Of a DNA stretch of 6,375 nucleotides, positions 6,300-6,375 are shown in pieces. The stretch lies in the NCBI GenBank assembly GCA_023255415.1, contig JALRIN010000035.1:1-6375 (forward strand), in the 5' to 3' direction. Below the pieces are notes generated by a model that did no database searches, was not told where the DNA came from, and worked only from the letters and a program-made list of their open reading frames with translations. The DNA is from Cypionkella sp. Its GTDB lineage: Bacteria; Pseudomonadota; Alphaproteobacteria; Rhodobacterales; Rhodobacteraceae. The first letter of the stretch is position 1; every line of letters begins with the position of its first letter. The position numbers and the translations under genes are program-made.

Positions 6300-6375
6300 C
6301 CCGCTTTGCGCCATCCCCCACTGGGCCACTGCATTTGGGCCATGCCTATTCCGCCATTCTGGCGCATGATATGGC
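6287..6375 (+). CDS. gluQ: Glutamyl-Q tRNA(Asp) synthetase, N-terminal fragment (runs off the window)
   Basis: Only 29 codons are visible, but they carry the class I synthetase start RFAPSPTGPLHLGHAYSA, with HLGH (16-19) as the HIGH ATP-binding signature. The GPLHLGHAYSAILAHD continuation fits GluQ-RS, the truncated GluRS paralogue that attaches glutamate to queuosine-34 of tRNA(Asp), better than full GltX, where a GxxHIGNARTAL-type continuation is usual. Discriminating features (absence of the anticodon-binding domain, zinc site) lie outside the window, so GltX is not fully excluded. The ATG lies in the last codons of trmFO, overlapping by 13 bp, with AGAGG (6272-6276) ten bases upstream. 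Co-translation with trmFO is likely, pairing two tRNA-modification functions. Confidence 0.85.
   Translation, partial: MAFVTRFAPSPTGPLHLGHAYSAILAHDM

Noticed and set aside
5511..6329. Long minus-strand open frame (272 codons) antisense to trmFO and gluQ
   Set aside because: It mirrors strongly supported coding sequence on the plus strand and has no recognisable motif or ribosome binding site.

Overview
The window is a stretch of ordinary housekeeping chromosome from a GC-rich alphaproteobacterium. The closest fit is Rhodobacterales (Rhodobacter/Paracoccus-like). That placement rests on the style of the GyrA, TrmFO and Amt proteins, on TrmFO where enterobacteria use TrmA, and on two small alphaproteobacterial-type proteins behind gyrA. 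It comes from recognising families by eye, not from a search.

Layout. (1) Positions 1-3394, plus strand: gyrA, almost complete but probably missing its first codons. A 108-residue protein of unknown function overlaps its stop by 8 bp, and a separate 116-residue protein resembling the DUF6614 family follows, with its own clear ribosome binding site. (2) Positions 3422-4600, minus strand: a complete Amt-type ammonium transporter, convergent with the preceding gene. The short gap holds a strong two-tier inverted repeat. No glnK/PII gene lies next to amt on either side in this window. (3) Positions 4601-4967: a 367-bp divergent intergenic region. Its amt-proximal half is markedly AT-rich, with a perfect 15-bp palindrome and several repeated short modules. 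Its trmFO-proximal half is GC-rich and palindrome-dense, with a weak promoter candidate and one doubtful small open frame. (4) Positions 4968-6375, plus strand: trmFO (folate/FAD-dependent tRNA m5U54 methyltransferase, probable TTG start), overlapped at its stop by the start of gluQ (glutamyl-Q tRNA(Asp) synthetase), which runs off the window.

Functional picture. gyrA supplies DNA supercoiling, amt imports ammonium, and trmFO-gluQ form a translationally overlapping tRNA-modification pair. I see no mobile element, CRISPR array, tRNA/rRNA gene, defence system or clear novel system. The points most worth a second look are the conserved-looking small gene fused in tandem to gyrA, a departure from consensus in the GyrA box, the repeat-rich amt upstream region, and the trmFO-gluQ overlap.
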